A stretch of DNA of 64,000 bases from Synechococcus sp. MEDNS5 (GCF_014279875.1 NZ_CP047952.1:1984001-2048000), one strand, 5' to 3'. Numbered from the stretch's first letter, positions 8,323-18,299 are shown. Program-made: numbers and translations. The notes: generated by a model from the sequence alone, not told the origin.

Positions 8323-10707
8323 TCAACGCACCCACACGACGCTGCAGCCTGCCCCCCCGTCTCCCTGTTCAGCATCCACAACCCGTTCCACATACGGCAG
8401 GGACGCAAACCAGTCCCTGAGGCCACGCTTGAGACGTCCGGTGCCGATGCCGTGAATCACCCACACAGGACCGCTCGCACCGCGCAGCAACTCTTCCACA
8501 GCCGACTCGGCTTCATGAACGCGCATTCCGCGCACATCCACGGTGTTCCTTGATGTGCGCACCTCGGCACTGCCGCTCCCCCGCCGAGCCTTCACCTGCA
8601 CCTGAACCACCGGAGCGGCTGGGGGGTCGGGCTTGCGTCCGTCCAGGCTCTCGACTGCAGACAGCTCCACGGTGCTGCGCATCACTCCGCAGCGCACCTG
8701 AAGCTGCAGACCATCATCGGACACCTTCAGGACCTCAGCGGCTTTGCCCAGAGCCAGCAGGCGGATGCGATCTCCCACTTGCGGTCGCCAGCTTTGATGC
8801 CGGCGACGTTCCGGCTCAGGACGGTGACGATCCTCGAGTTTGCGCAGTCGCTGCCCAGCTTGTCTGGCGGTTTCGCCATCAGCACGGTCATCGCGAAGCC
8901 GCCGGATCAGCTGACGCACTTCTTTCTGCCCGTCACGGATTGAGGTCTCCAGGCGTTGTCGTCCCTGTTCCTGCCGTTCAGCGGAATGCTGTTTCTGCTT
9001 CTCCCAGCGCTGCAGGAGTTCCTCATGCAGCAGTTCGGTCCTTGCGAGGAGCGCAGCGGCATCTTCCGCCGCAGCCTGTTGGCGCATGCGCTGTTCCTCC
9101 AAGCCACGAATCACGGTGTTCACCTCACCATCGCCTGCGGGAGAGAGCAGGGCGCGTGCCTCATCGATCACACTTCCTTCCAGTCCCAGACGGGTGGCGA
9201 TCGCCAGCGCATTGCTCCGACCTGGAATCCCCCAGAGCAGGTGATAGGTGGGCGACAGCGTGTCGCTGTCAAAGGCGACCGAGGCATTTTCAAAGCGCGC
9301 ATCGCTGTACTTGAGAGCCTTGAGCTCGCCGAAATGGGTGGTCGCCACGGTGAGCCGTGCACGATCGGCCAGGGTGCGCAACAGTGCTGTCGCCAGAGCC
9401 GTGCCCTCACTGGGGTCGGTACCGGCACCGACCTCATCCAGCAGCACCAGAGCAGGAGACGGCCCGGAACGAATCGCCTCGAGGATCCGACCGATCCGTT
9501 TCACATGACCGCTGAAGGTGGACAAGCTCTGCTGCAGCGATTGCTCATCGCCGATGTCAGCAAGCACCTGGGCGCACCAGGGCAGGGTTGGGCTGCCACT
9601 GCATGGCACCCATAGCCCTGCCCGCGCCATTAAGGCGGCCAAACCGATGCTCTTGAGGGTGACGGTTTTACCGCCGGTGTTCGGGCCAGTGATCGCCACC
9701 ACGCGCAGCGATGACGACACCTCCACACTGACGGGCACCACGGTTGGCCCCTGCTCTTTGCGCTCCTGCCAGACGAGCAGCGGATGGCGCAGCGTTTTCA
9801 GCTCGAACGGTGCATCAACGGCAGACTCCAAACGGGGAGGGACTGCACCGAGCCACTGCCCGTAGCGGCCACGGGCCAGGGCCAGATCCAGCTTGAGCAG
9901 CACCTGCATCAGATGCTGGAGCCCCTCAACCTGCTCAGCGACGGCAGCACTGAGCTCGGCGAGGACGCGCTGCTCCTCCTCACGGATCCGGCCATCCACA
10001 ACAGCAAGCCTGTTCCCCAAATCGATGACCGCTTTGGGTTCCACGAACACCGTGCTGCCGGATGCGGAGCTGTCGTGCACCATGCCCGGGCACTGACCAC
10101 CGGCACCGGCTTTCACCGCCAGTACGGGCCGGCCGTGGCGCTCGGCAATCACGGTGTCTTGGAGATGGGCGGCCCAACGCCTGATCACGTCCTGCAACTT
10201 GTCCCGGCGCCTAACCCGCAGCTCCTGCCATTGCCGCCGCAGACCATCGAGACCAGGGCTGGCGCGATCAGCAACCCGTCCCCCCTCTTCGATGGCGAAT
10301 TTCAGGCGCTGCTCGAGATCGGGAAAGGTCGCCACATCCCTGAGCAAGGTCGTGCAAACGGGACGCAGCTCCGGTTCATCGATCTGGCGACGCAGACGAC
10401 GGGCTGCGGCCAGGGTGTCAGCCACCTCTAAAAGCTCCTCCCCCGAGGCGACTCCCCCTTTGCTGCAGCGCAACAAGGTTGGAGCGAGATCACGCACACC
10501 CTGAAAACTCAGCCCACCGTCGAGAACACCGTCCAAAGACCCCATCTCCAGGGTCTGCTCCTGCAGAGCGAGGCTGTCTGAGAGCGAGGCTGGCAGGGAA
10601 TCGATTTTGCAGTGACGGCGCCCCTGCACGGTGCTGGCGAAACTGGCGAGGTGTTCACAGAGCCGCGGCCATTCCAGCAGCTCCAGGGTTTCCTGAAGAG
10701 CAGACAT
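8323..10707 (-). CDS. mutS2: Endonuclease MutS2
   Basis: 794 residues from the ATG at 10707 (a TTG codon lies just before it). The N-terminal MutS core is followed by the ATPase domain with Walker A TGPNTGGKT (about residue 340) and the VLLDEVGAGTDPSEG block, a long coiled coil, and a C-terminal Smr nuclease domain containing VDVRGMRVHEAE and HGIGTGRLK. MutS2 acts on collided ribosomes or branched DNA and is not a mismatch-repair MutS. Its ATG overlaps the stop of the upstream VOC gene (ATGA), so the two are translationally coupled. Confidence 0.93.
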   Translation of the reverse strand: MSALQETLELLEWPRLCEHLASFASTVQGRRHCKIDSLPASLSDSLALQEQTLEMGSLDGVLDGGLSFQGVRDLAPTLLRCSKGGVASGEELLEVADTLAAARRLRRQIDEPELRPVCTTLLRDVATFPDLEQRLKFAIEEGGRVADRASPGLDGLRRQWQELRVRRRDKLQDVIRRWAAHLQDTVIAERHGRPVLAVKAGAGGQCPGMVHDSSASGSTVFVEPKAVIDLGNRLAVVDGRIREEEQRVLAELSAAVAEQVEGLQHLMQVLLKLDLALARGRYGQWLGAVPPRLESAVDAPFELKTLRHPLLVWQERKEQGPTVVPVSVEVSSSLRVVAITGPNTGGKTVTLKSIGLAALMARAGLWVPCSGSPTLPWCAQVLADIGDEQSLQQSLSTFSGHVKRIGRILEAIRSGPSPALVLLDEVGAGTDPSEGTALATALLRTLADRARLTVATTHFGELKALKYSDARFENASVAFDSDTLSPTYHLLWGIPGRSNALAIATRLGLEGSVIDEARALLSPAGDGEVNTVIRGLEEQRMRQQAAAEDAAALLARTELLHEELLQRWEKQKQHSAERQEQGRQRLETSIRDGQKEVRQLIRRLRDDRADGETARQAGQRLRKLEDRHRPEPERRRHQSWRPQVGDRIRLLALGKAAEVLKVSDDGLQLQVRCGVMRSTVELSAVESLDGRKPDPPAAPVVQVQVKARRGSGSAEVRTSRNTVDVRGMRVHEAESAVEELLRGASGPVWVIHGIGTGRLKRGLRDWFASLPYVERVVDAEQGDGGAGCSVVWVR

Positions 10708-11105
10708 CAATCAGCTGCGGCCACTCCTGGTTGATTGGAGGGAATGCCACCAGGAGGCTCGTAGAGCATTTCAAGCCAGTTGCCCTCCGGGTCACGAAGG
10801 TAAAAGGAGGCAGTGCCGTCGCGATGATCATGAACGGCACCCACGGCCACACCCGAGGCCTTCAATTGATCGTGAATCACATCCACTTCGGCACGGTCAC
10901 GGAAGTGAAACGCGAAGTGTGGTCCTGCGGCTTTGTAGTTCGGTCCGAGAAGCGCGAGTCCGTCACGGGACTTGGCGGCTTCCATGTAGCACCAGTCGTC
11001 TGCTTCCCAGACCATCTCCATTCCCAGTTGGGAATAGAAGGCCACAGCCCTGTCCATATCCTCAACGCGGATGGCGACGTGGCCTAGGCGCTCCACCACT
11101 GGCAT
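10707..11105 (-). CDS. Glyoxalase/VOC superfamily protein
   Basis: 132 residues forming one complete VOC unit of two beta-alpha-beta-beta-beta repeats. LGHVAIRVEDMDRAVAFYS opens the first repeat, and F-Y-L-R-D-P-E-G-N-W-L-E closes the second. Metal-binding candidates are His9 and the final Glu. It resembles lactoylglutathione-lyase-like and bleomycin-resistance-like proteins, and the substrate cannot be told from sequence. It is coupled to mutS2 by a four-base overlap. Confidence 0.8.
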   Translation of the reverse strand: MPVVERLGHVAIRVEDMDRAVAFYSQLGMEMVWEADDWCYMEAAKSRDGLALLGPNYKAAGPHFAFHFRDRAEVDVIHDQLKASGVAVGAVHDHRDGTASFYLRDPEGNWLEMLYEPPGGIPSNQPGVAAAD

Positions 11106-11126
11106 GGGCTGTTCATCGAATGGAGA

Positions 11127-11405
11127 TCAGTCTGAACGGTGCCCGACATCCGCCGAGAGGGAATCGAGAAGCGGCCCGACGCTCGAGGGGTCGGTGTGAG
11201 GAGCCTTCGCGAAGGAAATACCCCAGGACGTTCGGCAGACGCATCCGATCGAGAAGCAGATCAATCCACTGCCGAGCAGAACCAAGCCCTCCGATCGGTC
11301 CTGACGGTCTCCGCTGGTGAGCAGGTGGCCGGCAAGAACGAAGGCCACGGTCGCGCAGACAAAAGGAAGAGGACTCCAGAAACGCAGTGGACGGCCAGAT
11401 GTCAT
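11127..11405 (-). CDS. Small membrane hypothetical protein
   Basis: 92 residues from the ATG at 11405. Two hydrophobic helices (about 8-28 and 42-62) are separated by a short charged loop (SGDRQDRSEG), and the tail is soluble. An upstream start at 11462 would overlap the 3' end of hemB. No family recognised. It lies between hemB and the VOC gene on the same strand. Confidence 0.5.
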   Translation of the reverse strand: MTSGRPLRFWSPLPFVCATVAFVLAGHLLTSGDRQDRSEGLVLLGSGLICFSIGCVCRTSWGISFAKAPHTDPSSVGPLLDSLSADVGHRSD

Positions 11406-11443
11406 CAGCAGGCAGCACTTGCCCCCTGAATAGCTCGCGTTCG

Positions 11444-12445
11444 TTATCCCTGCCGCAACCACGCAGCGGCATCACAGGCGTGATACGTGAGAATCAGATC
11501 CGCACCAGCACGCTTGAAGCTGAGCAGGGTCTCCAGCACCACAGCCCGCTCATCGATCCAGCCACGCTCAGCGGCTGCTTTCACCATCGAGTACTCGCCG
11601 CTCACGTTGTAAGCCGCGATGGGCAACTCCGACTCTTCCCGCAGGCGGTGAATGATGTCGAGATAGGCCAGACCGGGTTTCACCATCATGATGTCAGCCC
11701 CTTCCTGTTCATCGAGCTGGGCCTCGGTGATGGCCTCCCGAGCATTGGCAGGATCCATTTGGTATGTATCCTTGTTGCCGGGAATCGGCTTGCTCCCGGC
11801 GGCCCGGGGCGCGGAATCGAGCGCTTCGCGGAAGGGTCCGTAATACGCCGAGGAATATTTGGCTGTGTAACTGATGATCCCCACATGCTCGAAGCCTTCG
11901 TCATCGAGGGCTTCACGGATCGCCCCGACCCGGCCGTCCATCATGTCGCTGGGTCCGATCAGATCAGCACCGGCTCTGGCCTGGGCAACGGCCTGCTTGC
12001 AAAGCAACTCAATCGTTTCATCATTCAGAACCACCCCCTGGTCGCTAACGATGCCGTCATGGCCATCGCAGGAGTAAGGATCGAGGGCCACGTCCGTCAT
12101 GATCGCCATCTCGGGGAGCTCCTGTTTGAGCTGTCGGATGGCCCGTGGAATCAACCCGTTCTCGTTGAAGCATTCGGCGCCATCTTCGGTTTTGAGTCCC
12201 TCCGACACCTTCGGGAACAACACCACACAGCGGATTCCAAGCTCCCAGGCGCGCCGCACCTCACCGGTGAGCGCTGCCAGGCTCCAGCGACTGGCTCCTG
12301 GCATGGCCCCGATCGGCTCGACTTCCGCACCTTCATGCACGAACAGCGGATAGATGAAATCGGCAGCTGAAAGACTGGTCTCACGCACCATGGCCCGCAG
12401 TGAAGCGGTGCGGCGCAGACGACGTGGGCGGTAAGTGAGGTCCAT
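11444..12445 (-). CDS. hemB: Delta-aminolevulinic acid dehydratase (porphobilinogen synthase)
   Basis: 333 residues, the normal length. The enzyme condenses two 5-aminolevulinate molecules to porphobilinogen, the first common pyrrole for heme, chlorophyll and phycobilins. Visible signatures are the metal-site region DVALDPYSCDGHDG (Asp-rich rather than triple-Cys, as in Mg-dependent forms), the first active lysine in SYTAKYSSAYYGPFREA, and the Schiff-base lysine in MMVKPGLAYLD. An upstream promoter is expected in the short gap to the DnaJ gene. Confidence 0.95.
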   Translation of the reverse strand: MDLTYRPRRLRRTASLRAMVRETSLSAADFIYPLFVHEGAEVEPIGAMPGASRWSLAALTGEVRRAWELGIRCVVLFPKVSEGLKTEDGAECFNENGLIPRAIRQLKQELPEMAIMTDVALDPYSCDGHDGIVSDQGVVLNDETIELLCKQAVAQARAGADLIGPSDMMDGRVGAIREALDDEGFEHVGIISYTAKYSSAYYGPFREALDSAPRAAGSKPIPGNKDTYQMDPANAREAITEAQLDEQEGADIMMVKPGLAYLDIIHRLREESELPIAAYNVSGEYSMVKAAAERGWIDERAVVLETLLSFKRAGADLILTYHACDAAAWLRQG

Positions 12446-12484
12446 CAGCGGGCCATATCGAGGACGTGATCGTAGGCGCCAAGC

Positions 12485-12500
12485 CTGAAAAGCTTTTCAG
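12485..12500. repeat. 16-bp perfect palindrome between hemB and the DnaJ gene
   Basis: CTGAAAAGCTTTTCAG is a perfect palindrome without a loop. It overlaps the last codon of the DnaJ-type gene and lies 40 bp upstream of the hemB start. Either an operator for hemB or a chance symmetry is possible. Confidence 0.4.
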
Positions 12501-13468
12501 AGCCGAGCGGTTTGAAGCCAGTCGCGGCGGGGGTCATCGCCGCGTTCCTCACGCAACCGCTCCAGCAGGGAACGCTGCGTCTCAGACCATTGAGGCGGCC
12601 ACTGCAGGGTGAGCGTGAGCAGGAGGTCTCCGCGACCGGTTTTCAGCGGCCAGCCCTTGCCTTTGAGGCGAAGGCTCCGACCTGGGCTGGTGCCCGCGGG
12701 GATCGACACTTCGGCTTCACCGTCTGGTGTCATCACGGTGACGGTGCCGCCGAGAGCTAATTCATCAAGGGCCACAGGACAATCAGCCCGCAGCTGGTCA
12801 CCGTCGAAGCGCCAAACCGGGTGGGGCTGAACCTCCAGATTCAGATAAAGGTCGCCGCGACGCCCGGTTCCGGGCTGAAGGTTGCCCTTCCCTTTAAGGC
12901 GCAGGCGGGAGCCATTCTTCACACCAGCGGGGATGCGCACCTGCACCCGTTCTTCATTCACCGAAAGCGTGCGTTCACCCCCGCGGAACGCCTCAGCAAA
13001 ACTCACTTTCACCGTGGCCTCTGCATCGAGATTCACCGGAGGGCGCGACGCCCCTCGGGGAAAGCCGCCGCCGGCAAAGCCACCGGGAAAGCCACCACCC
13101 GCGAAACCACCTGGCGCTCCACCGAAACCACCAGCTCCCGCACCTCCGAAACGCCCGAGAAGGTCATTGATGAAATCGTCGAAGTTGCCGTACCGCCCGA
13201 AATCCACATCCACGCCGCCGCTACCGCCGCCGGCCTGGTTCCAGTACTGCCCGAACTGTTCGTAGCGCTTGCGCTTCTCAGGGTCCGAGAGAACCTCGTA
13301 AGCCTCACTGACTTCCTTGAACTTGGCCTCTGCGTCTTTGTTCCCAGGATTCACATCCGGGTGGTACTGGCGCGCCAGTTTGCGAAACGCCCTCTTGATC
13401 GCGTCAGCATCGGCCCCACGATCAACACCGAGCACCTTGAAGTAATCGCGGTACCCACTACCAGCCAT
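12497..13468 (-). CDS. DnaJ-class co-chaperone, CbpA/type II
   Basis: 323 residues. The J domain (about 1-70) holds the catalytic HPD in QYHPDVNP. A long Gly/Phe-rich segment (about 95-150) follows, then the C-terminal substrate-binding domains ([16 protein letters not shown]..., [12 protein letters not shown]). There is no CxxCxGxG zinc finger, so it is of the CbpA/DnaJB type rather than a full DnaJ. It stimulates a DnaK ATPase. Confidence 0.9.
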   Translation of the reverse strand: MAGSGYRDYFKVLGVDRGADADAIKRAFRKLARQYHPDVNPGNKDAEAKFKEVSEAYEVLSDPEKRKRYEQFGQYWNQAGGGSGGVDVDFGRYGNFDDFINDLLGRFGGAGAGGFGGAPGGFAGGGFPGGFAGGGFPRGASRPPVNLDAEATVKVSFAEAFRGGERTLSVNEERVQVRIPAGVKNGSRLRLKGKGNLQPGTGRRGDLYLNLEVQPHPVWRFDGDQLRADCPVALDELALGGTVTVMTPDGEAEVSIPAGTSPGRSLRLKGKGWPLKTGRGDLLLTLTLQWPPQWSETQRSLLERLREERGDDPRRDWLQTARL

Positions 13469-13584
13469 GGTGATCGTTCAGCCCGAAGACTCCACTGCCT
13501 CCGAGTCTCCCAGTTCCATCTGGGGTTCGGCACCTTTACGGCAGGCCGGATGCCCGTACGCCTGCGTCCACGTACATTTTTGGA

Positions 13585-13953
13585 ATGATCCGACTTTTTC
13601 TCCTCGGGACGCTCTCTAGCGCTGGACTTGGTCTTTTCGCTGCGGGTATGGCCCACGCAGCCCCCGACCCGGCCGCTCTGGCTGACCATCTCAGCGAAAC
13701 CAAGATTCTCTACTACGGCTCATGGCGATGCCCCGCCTGCCAGGCTCAGGGTCGCCTGTTTGGCGAGGCGGTCACCAAGCTTCCCTACGTGGAATGCGCC
13801 AAACCCAAGGAGCTGCCCATTCAGGCCGCTGCCTGCAAAACGGCCAAAATCCGCGCCTATCCGACTTGGATCCTGCCGACCGGTGAGCGCCGCGAGGGTG
13901 TCCAATCGCTGGAGGAACTTCAGGTTTGGTCTGGGATGAGCACAACACCCTGA
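13585..13953 (+). CDS. Exported thioredoxin-like protein
   Basis: 122 residues with a signal peptide or anchor at about 1-25 ending in AHA. The motif W-R-C-P-A-C at about residue 48 is a redox CxxC. Further cysteines in V-E-C-A and A-A-A-C-K match the pattern of thioredoxin domains fused to or partnered with VKOR-type disulfide-forming enzymes (as in plant LTO1). YPTWILPTGERREG supplies the cis-Pro loop. Its likely role is thiol-disulfide exchange in the lumen or periplasm. It ends 4 bp before the SulP ATG. Confidence 0.75.
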   Translation: MIRLFLLGTLSSAGLGLFAAGMAHAAPDPAALADHLSETKILYYGSWRCPACQAQGRLFGEAVTKLPYVECAKPKELPIQAAACKTAKIRAYPTWILPTGERREGVQSLEELQVWSGMSTTP

Positions 13954-13957
13954 GGTG

Positions 13958-15598
13958 ATGGACCAACGCAGGAACTCTTTCATCCACGGCTTCAGCTGGA
14001 ACCATTGGCGTGGCGATCTTTCGGGTGGTCTGACCGCGGCAGTTGTGGCACTGCCCCTGGCATTGGCCTTCGGCAATGCCGCCCTTGGTCCGGGAGGGGC
14101 GATCTATGGGCTGTACGGAGCGATCGTGACGGGGTTCCTCGCGGCTCTGCTGGGGGGAACGCCTGCACAGGTGAGTGGGCCGACGGGCCCGATGAGCGTC
14201 ACCGTGGCCGGTGTTGTGGGCAGCCTTGCGGCTGTCGGCGTCAGCCGTGAACTCAGCAGCGGGGAGCTGCTGCCGCTGGTGATGGCCGCCGTGGTGATCG
14301 GAGGACTGTTTCAGATCCTGATGGGAGTGCTGAGGCTCGGTCGCTACATCACGCTTGTGCCTTACTCGGTGGTCTCCGGCTTCATGACCGGAATCGGGGT
14401 GATCATCCTCTGCCTGCAAATCGGCCCACTGCTGGGGATTGACAGCCGCGGCGGCGTGCTCCAGTCGCTCCAGTCGGTCCTTACAAATTTCAGCCCCCAG
14501 CCGGCGGCGCTATTGGTAAGTGCCGCCACCCTTCTTGTGGTGTTCGGCTGTCCAAGGCGGCTCAGCCAGGTGATTCCATCACCTCTGCTGGCGCTTGTTG
14601 TGATCACGCCGCTGTCGCTTTGGCTGTTCCCTGAAGAGCTCCCGCGCATCGGCACCATCCCGGAAGGCGGACTCACACTCACTGTGCCGAATTGGCAGGA
14701 GCACTTGCCTGTGCTGCTGCGAGCCGGGTTGGTGTTGGCCGTTCTCGGAGCAATCGATTCACTGCTCACCTCTCTGGTCGCCGACAACATCAGTTACACG
14801 CGGCATCGATCCGATCGCGAACTGGTCGGCCAGGGCATCGCCAACAGCGTGGCAGGTCTCTTCACCGGTCTGCCTGGTGCGGGGGCCACGATGCGCACAG
14901 TGATCAACATCCAGTCCGGAGGGCGCACCCCCCTCTCGGGGATGACCCACTCGATCGTGCTGCTGGTGCTGCTTCTGGGCGCCGCACCTCTGGCCGAAGG
15001 GATCCCCACGGCGCTGCTGGCGGGGATCCTGATCAAGGTAGGCGTCGACATCATCGACTGGGGGTTCCTGCGCCGTGCCCACCGTCTTTCCTTCAAGACG
15101 GCTTTGGTGATGTGGGGTGTTCTGCTGATGACGGTGTTCTGGGACCTGATCGGTGCGGTGCTGGTGGGCATGTTCGTGGCCAACCTGCTCACGATCGAGT
15201 CCCTCACTGCCCACCAGCTCGGAACCATGAACCAGCACCAGGAACCTTTGAACGCTGAGGAGCGAACCCTGCTGCAACGCTGCGGCGATGAACTGATGCT
15301 GTTCAGGCTGCAAGGGCCTCTCAGTTTCGGTGCAGCCAAAGGCATCAGTGAGCGAATGATGTTGGTGCGGCAATACCGGATCCTTCTGCTGGACATCACT
15401 GATGTCCCCCATCTCGGTGTCACGGCCAGCCTGGCGATCGAGCGCATGGTGCAGGAGGCGGCGCAACACGATCGACAGGTGCTCGTGGCCGGTGCAGCCG
15501 GCAAGGTGAAACGCCGCCTTGAGCTGTTCGGCATTCCATCGCTTGTCGGCACACGCCTGGACGCTCTGCGTGAAGCCGATCAACGCCTCAACGGTTGA
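13958..15598 (+). CDS. bicA: SulP family anion transporter, BicA-like
   Basis: 546 residues from the ATG at 13958 (a GTG directly precedes it). About 10-12 transmembrane helices carry the SulP signatures GDLSGGLTAAVVALPLALAFG and P-T-G-P-M-S. A cytosolic STAS domain (about 435-546) contains DITDVPHLGVTASLAIE. By eye it is much closer to cyanobacterial BicA, the low-affinity Na+/HCO3- symporter, than to sulfate permeases: VGVDIIDWGFLRRAH and VVNIQSGGRT-like blocks are shared. Several SulP paralogues occur in these cyanobacteria, so the exact name is provisional. Confidence 0.75.
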   Translation: MDQRRNSFIHGFSWNHWRGDLSGGLTAAVVALPLALAFGNAALGPGGAIYGLYGAIVTGFLAALLGGTPAQVSGPTGPMSVTVAGVVGSLAAVGVSRELSSGELLPLVMAAVVIGGLFQILMGVLRLGRYITLVPYSVVSGFMTGIGVIILCLQIGPLLGIDSRGGVLQSLQSVLTNFSPQPAALLVSAATLLVVFGCPRRLSQVIPSPLLALVVITPLSLWLFPEELPRIGTIPEGGLTLTVPNWQEHLPVLLRAGLVLAVLGAIDSLLTSLVADNISYTRHRSDRELVGQGIANSVAGLFTGLPGAGATMRTVINIQSGGRTPLSGMTHSIVLLVLLLGAAPLAEGIPTALLAGILIKVGVDIIDWGFLRRAHRLSFKTALVMWGVLLMTVFWDLIGAVLVGMFVANLLTIESLTAHQLGTMNQHQEPLNAEERTLLQRCGDELMLFRLQGPLSFGAAKGISERMMLVRQYRILLLDITDVPHLGVTASLAIERMVQEAAQHDRQVLVAGAAGKVKRRLELFGIPSLVGTRLDALREADQRLNG

Positions 15599-15610
15599 AT
15601 CACATCTGCT

Positions 15611-16312
15611 TCAGCTTTTTTCGGTGATGGCAGCGATCCCCATGCGCTGCTCGAGCATCTGCGCAGTCTCCCGCCGCTCACTGAAGCGATCCACCAACTG
15701 ACGCTGATTGGGACGGATCAGAACAGTGAAGCGAATCAATTCCTCGCACACATCAATCAGACGCTCGCGATAAGAGGAGTCTTTCATTGTGCAGTCTTCG
15801 TTGAATTCAGCAGTGGAACGAGGAACACTGCTCTGGTTCGGGATGCAGATCATGCGCATCCAGCGACCCAAAATTCGAAGGCTATTCACGGTATTAAACG
15901 ACTGAGACCCGCCCGACACCTGCGCAAGGGCAAGGGTTTTCCCTTGCGTCGGCCTTGAGGCGCCACTTTCAAGCGGGATCCAGTCGATCTGGTTTTTAAA
16001 AACACCACTGAGATTTCCGTGCAGTTCTGGTGAACACCAGAACTGACCCTCCGACCAGGCCACCAACTTCCGGAGCTCCTTCACCTTCGGATGATCCGAC
16101 AACTCGGAATCAAAAGGGGGAAGATCATGGGGATCAAACACTTTGACCTCAGCCCCCATCGCCTCGAGGATGCGCTGGGCCTCCAGGGTGAGACAGCGCG
16201 AGCAGGAGTTGGCACGCAACGAGCCATACAGGGCAAGGATTCTTGGTCGGTGACTGATCGCCTGGACGGGCTGGAACTCCTCGAAGGAGGGGGCAGGAGG
16301 GTAAAAAGCCAT
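15611..16312 (-). CDS. arsH: ArsH-like NADPH-dependent FMN reductase
   Basis: 233 residues from the ATG at 16312, matching the usual ArsH length. The flavodoxin-like fold is opened by [16 protein letters not shown], the FMN phosphate-binding loop, and [20 protein letters not shown] forms the second cofactor-contact block. ArsH proteins oxidise trivalent organoarsenicals or act as quinone and peroxide-linked flavoreductases. No other ars gene is adjacent, so a direct arsenic role is inference. It is convergent with the SulP gene. Confidence 0.85.
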   Translation of the reverse strand: MAFYPPAPSFEEFQPVQAISHRPRILALYGSLRANSCSRCLTLEAQRILEAMGAEVKVFDPHDLPPFDSELSDHPKVKELRKLVAWSEGQFWCSPELHGNLSGVFKNQIDWIPLESGASRPTQGKTLALAQVSGGSQSFNTVNSLRILGRWMRMICIPNQSSVPRSTAEFNEDCTMKDSSYRERLIDVCEELIRFTVLIRPNQRQLVDRFSERRETAQMLEQRMGIAAITEKS

Positions 16313-16507
16313 CAATTCATCAACCAAACTTGATGAATTCAGCGTTGCTGGTCTTGGCTGGTTTGACCAGGAGGGTGACCGAACCTCAAGGGCGTGGAAC
16401 CGCACTCGAGCTCAGAAACCGCAGCCGTTAGACAACAGGAACCAGCACAACAACCTGAAGCACCACCACCTGCTTCAGAGCTAAACCACAAGAACGCGCG
16501 TTAACCC

Positions 16508-16705
16508 ATGATCAATTCGCTTTTAATAGCCCAACTCTTTCTCGCAAGCGATTACCAAGGCTGGGTCGACAGCCAGACCCCGGCAGAACTCTGCCAGGAG
16601 TACCAAGATGGGATGATCCAGCAACAGTATCTACCGGGAGGGCGATCGCAAACGCCCTGCGGGGAGGGAACCTTTGACGACCCTCTTGATTACATCCCTC
16701 AATAA
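16508..16705 (+). CDS. Small hypothetical protein with hydrophobic N-terminus
   Basis: 65 residues. A short hydrophobic N-terminus (MINSLLIAQLFLA) is followed by an acidic segment with two cysteines (about 29 and 51). It may be exported after signal cleavage. No family recognised. It opens a run of short lineage-specific genes. Confidence 0.5.
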   Translation: MINSLLIAQLFLASDYQGWVDSQTPAELCQEYQDGMIQQQYLPGGRSQTPCGEGTFDDPLDYIPQ

Positions 16706-16737
16706 AGGATTAACGGCAAAGGCAACTAAACCGCTGA

Positions 16738-17010
16738 TCAGGCATCAAGATAAGAATTGATCACGGTGCTTTCAATCACGTGGCCAGCGCCGCGGATCAT
16801 CTCCTTGTTGTCCTCAAAGATCTTGTGCGCTACTCCCACAGGACCCTGTTGAACCGCGCACACTTTGCTGGGATCATCTTTGCTAACCCCGCGAAAAAGA
16901 GATTTCAAGCCCACGGCAGCGTGCATCTTGACAACGTCATCGCTGTCGTAGATCGCAGCCCATTCAGCGAAAGGGACACTGAGGCTGAAGGTCCAAACCG
17001 TGGTTTCCAT
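16738..17010 (-). CDS. DUF3764 family protein
   Basis: 90 residues, starting METTVWTFSLSVPFAEWAAIYDS. The pattern of an N-terminal beta strand, an E/D-rich stretch, L-F-R-G-V-S-K-D-D-P and a C-terminal I-E-S-T-V-I-N-S-Y matches the DUF3764 family common in marine picocyanobacteria. The fold is probably a small ferredoxin-like (dimeric alpha-beta barrel) domain. Function unknown. Confidence 0.75.
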   Translation of the reverse strand: METTVWTFSLSVPFAEWAAIYDSDDVVKMHAAVGLKSLFRGVSKDDPSKVCAVQQGPVGVAHKIFEDNKEMIRGAGHVIESTVINSYLDA

Positions 17011-17164
17011 TGAACTTTGAAAGATGATCTATTGAAGCACTGGTTCCGCGATTGATCCGTAGTTGCCACAACACCAAGCGTATGGATCAGCCATCAGAGG
17101 GCCGTTCAGGCTAATCAAGACTCAGGACCCCTTACGCTTGGCAAAGGACTCGCTCGACGGCGCC

Positions 17165-17419
17165 ATGGAGTTTTCAATCGTCATTCTCAATCAGTTTGTT
17201 GACCAATACCCAACAATCGAGTGGAGCGAGTGGAAAGACGGCAACAGCAAGCAAATGAAAAGCGAAGGCGATCACTGGGCCAAGGCGACCCTCTCCGGAA
17301 CAGATGTCTGGAATTGCCTGGACATCCATCAGATCGATCCGAACCACCTCGTGCAATGGCGACCTCTCAACGACACCTTGCACAAGGTGAGTCTTCCAAG
17401 CAAAACCACTTCAAAGTAA
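17165..17419 (+). CDS. Small hypothetical protein
   Basis: 84 residues from the ATG at 17165. The frame is open upstream to 17063, but that part looks less protein-like. Soluble, Trp-rich and compact (WSEWKDGNSKQMK, VQWRPLNDTLHKV), suggesting a single small beta-rich domain. No family recognised and no partner evident. Confidence 0.4.
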   Translation: MEFSIVILNQFVDQYPTIEWSEWKDGNSKQMKSEGDHWAKATLSGTDVWNCLDIHQIDPNHLVQWRPLNDTLHKVSLPSKTTSK

Positions 17420-17465
17420 GCAGCAGCGGCTACTGAGCTTCCAAATATGCGCTCAAAGCGTCGAA

Positions 17466-17906
17466 TCAGCTGGGTGCCCAAATCGGGGAATCAGGATCCA
17501 ATACAGGCTTGGAGTAGGTCCCTTTCAGTTGTCTTTGAGGCTGATCAATCCCCAGTCGCAAATGGCATTGCCTTGCAAATGCGATGGAGTCCTGATGGAA
17601 GCTTTTCCATGGAACCAATGTCTTTCCATTCCAGATAGGTGGCAAACCAGTCACTTCAACAATCCGATCGAACTCTTCAAAGTGATTTTGCAGTTGATCT
17701 GCTGATAAGAGATTCTCTGGTCGCGCCACGTTGAAAGATTTTTTAAATGGAGCACTCTCCATGCATTGTTCAAAACTTCTGGTCAGCTCAACTTGATGGC
17801 CCCACACTTTCACCCCGATAACTCCAACAACAAAAAAGCCGATAACCAATAAACCGATTCCAACGATTGCGGCAAGATGACCCCTCGACTCTCTGGTTTC
17901 GTCCAT
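17466..17906 (-). CDS. Single-pass membrane hypothetical protein
   Basis: 146 residues. A charged N-terminus is followed by one strong transmembrane helix (about 12-32, AIVGIGLLVIGFFVVGVIGV) and a soluble C-terminal domain of about 110 residues with two cysteines. No recognised family. The C-terminal domain probably faces the periplasm or lumen. Confidence 0.6.
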   Translation of the reverse strand: MDETRESRGHLAAIVGIGLLVIGFFVVGVIGVKVWGHQVELTRSFEQCMESAPFKKSFNVARPENLLSADQLQNHFEEFDRIVEVTGLPPIWNGKTLVPWKSFHQDSIAFARQCHLRLGIDQPQRQLKGTYSKPVLDPDSPIWAPS

Positions 17907-18007
17907 CAGAAGGTGATTTCATAAGAATTTTAAGGAGGTCTCTCGTCATCTGCGCCCCAGCTGAGTGATCTTCCATGCAGACTTGAACCTCCTCAACTCT
18001 TCCACAG

Positions 18008-18202
18008 ATGCGATTGCTTACGACTACTCTGCTCTCACTCGTTGCTTTCGTGGTCGTGCTGGCGAGTGGGCTGAGCAGTGCCGAGAGCTTCACGACCCAC
18101 ATCGGCTCAAGGATTCCGCCTGCCGAAGCCGGATGCTTTCAGTCAGGGGATATTCGAACTGATGAAGGCAAGCTTCTCAAGGTTTTCAAATGCCCCGCTT
18201 AA
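18008..18202 (+). CDS. Small secreted hypothetical protein
   Basis: 64 residues. The signal peptide at 1-25 (MRLLTTTLLSLVAFVVVLASG...SA-E) leaves a mature peptide of about 39 residues with two cysteines that could pair. Not recognised. Confidence 0.55.
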   Translation: MRLLTTTLLSLVAFVVVLASGLSSAESFTTHIGSRIPPAEAGCFQSGDIRTDEGKLLKVFKCPA

Positions 18203-18299
18203 TTTGCACAAGAGACTCATGAATTAATGAACTGAGTACCCTTATATCGAAAATAATTTAACCAAAATCACCAACAAAAGTATTATGCATCTTCATCAA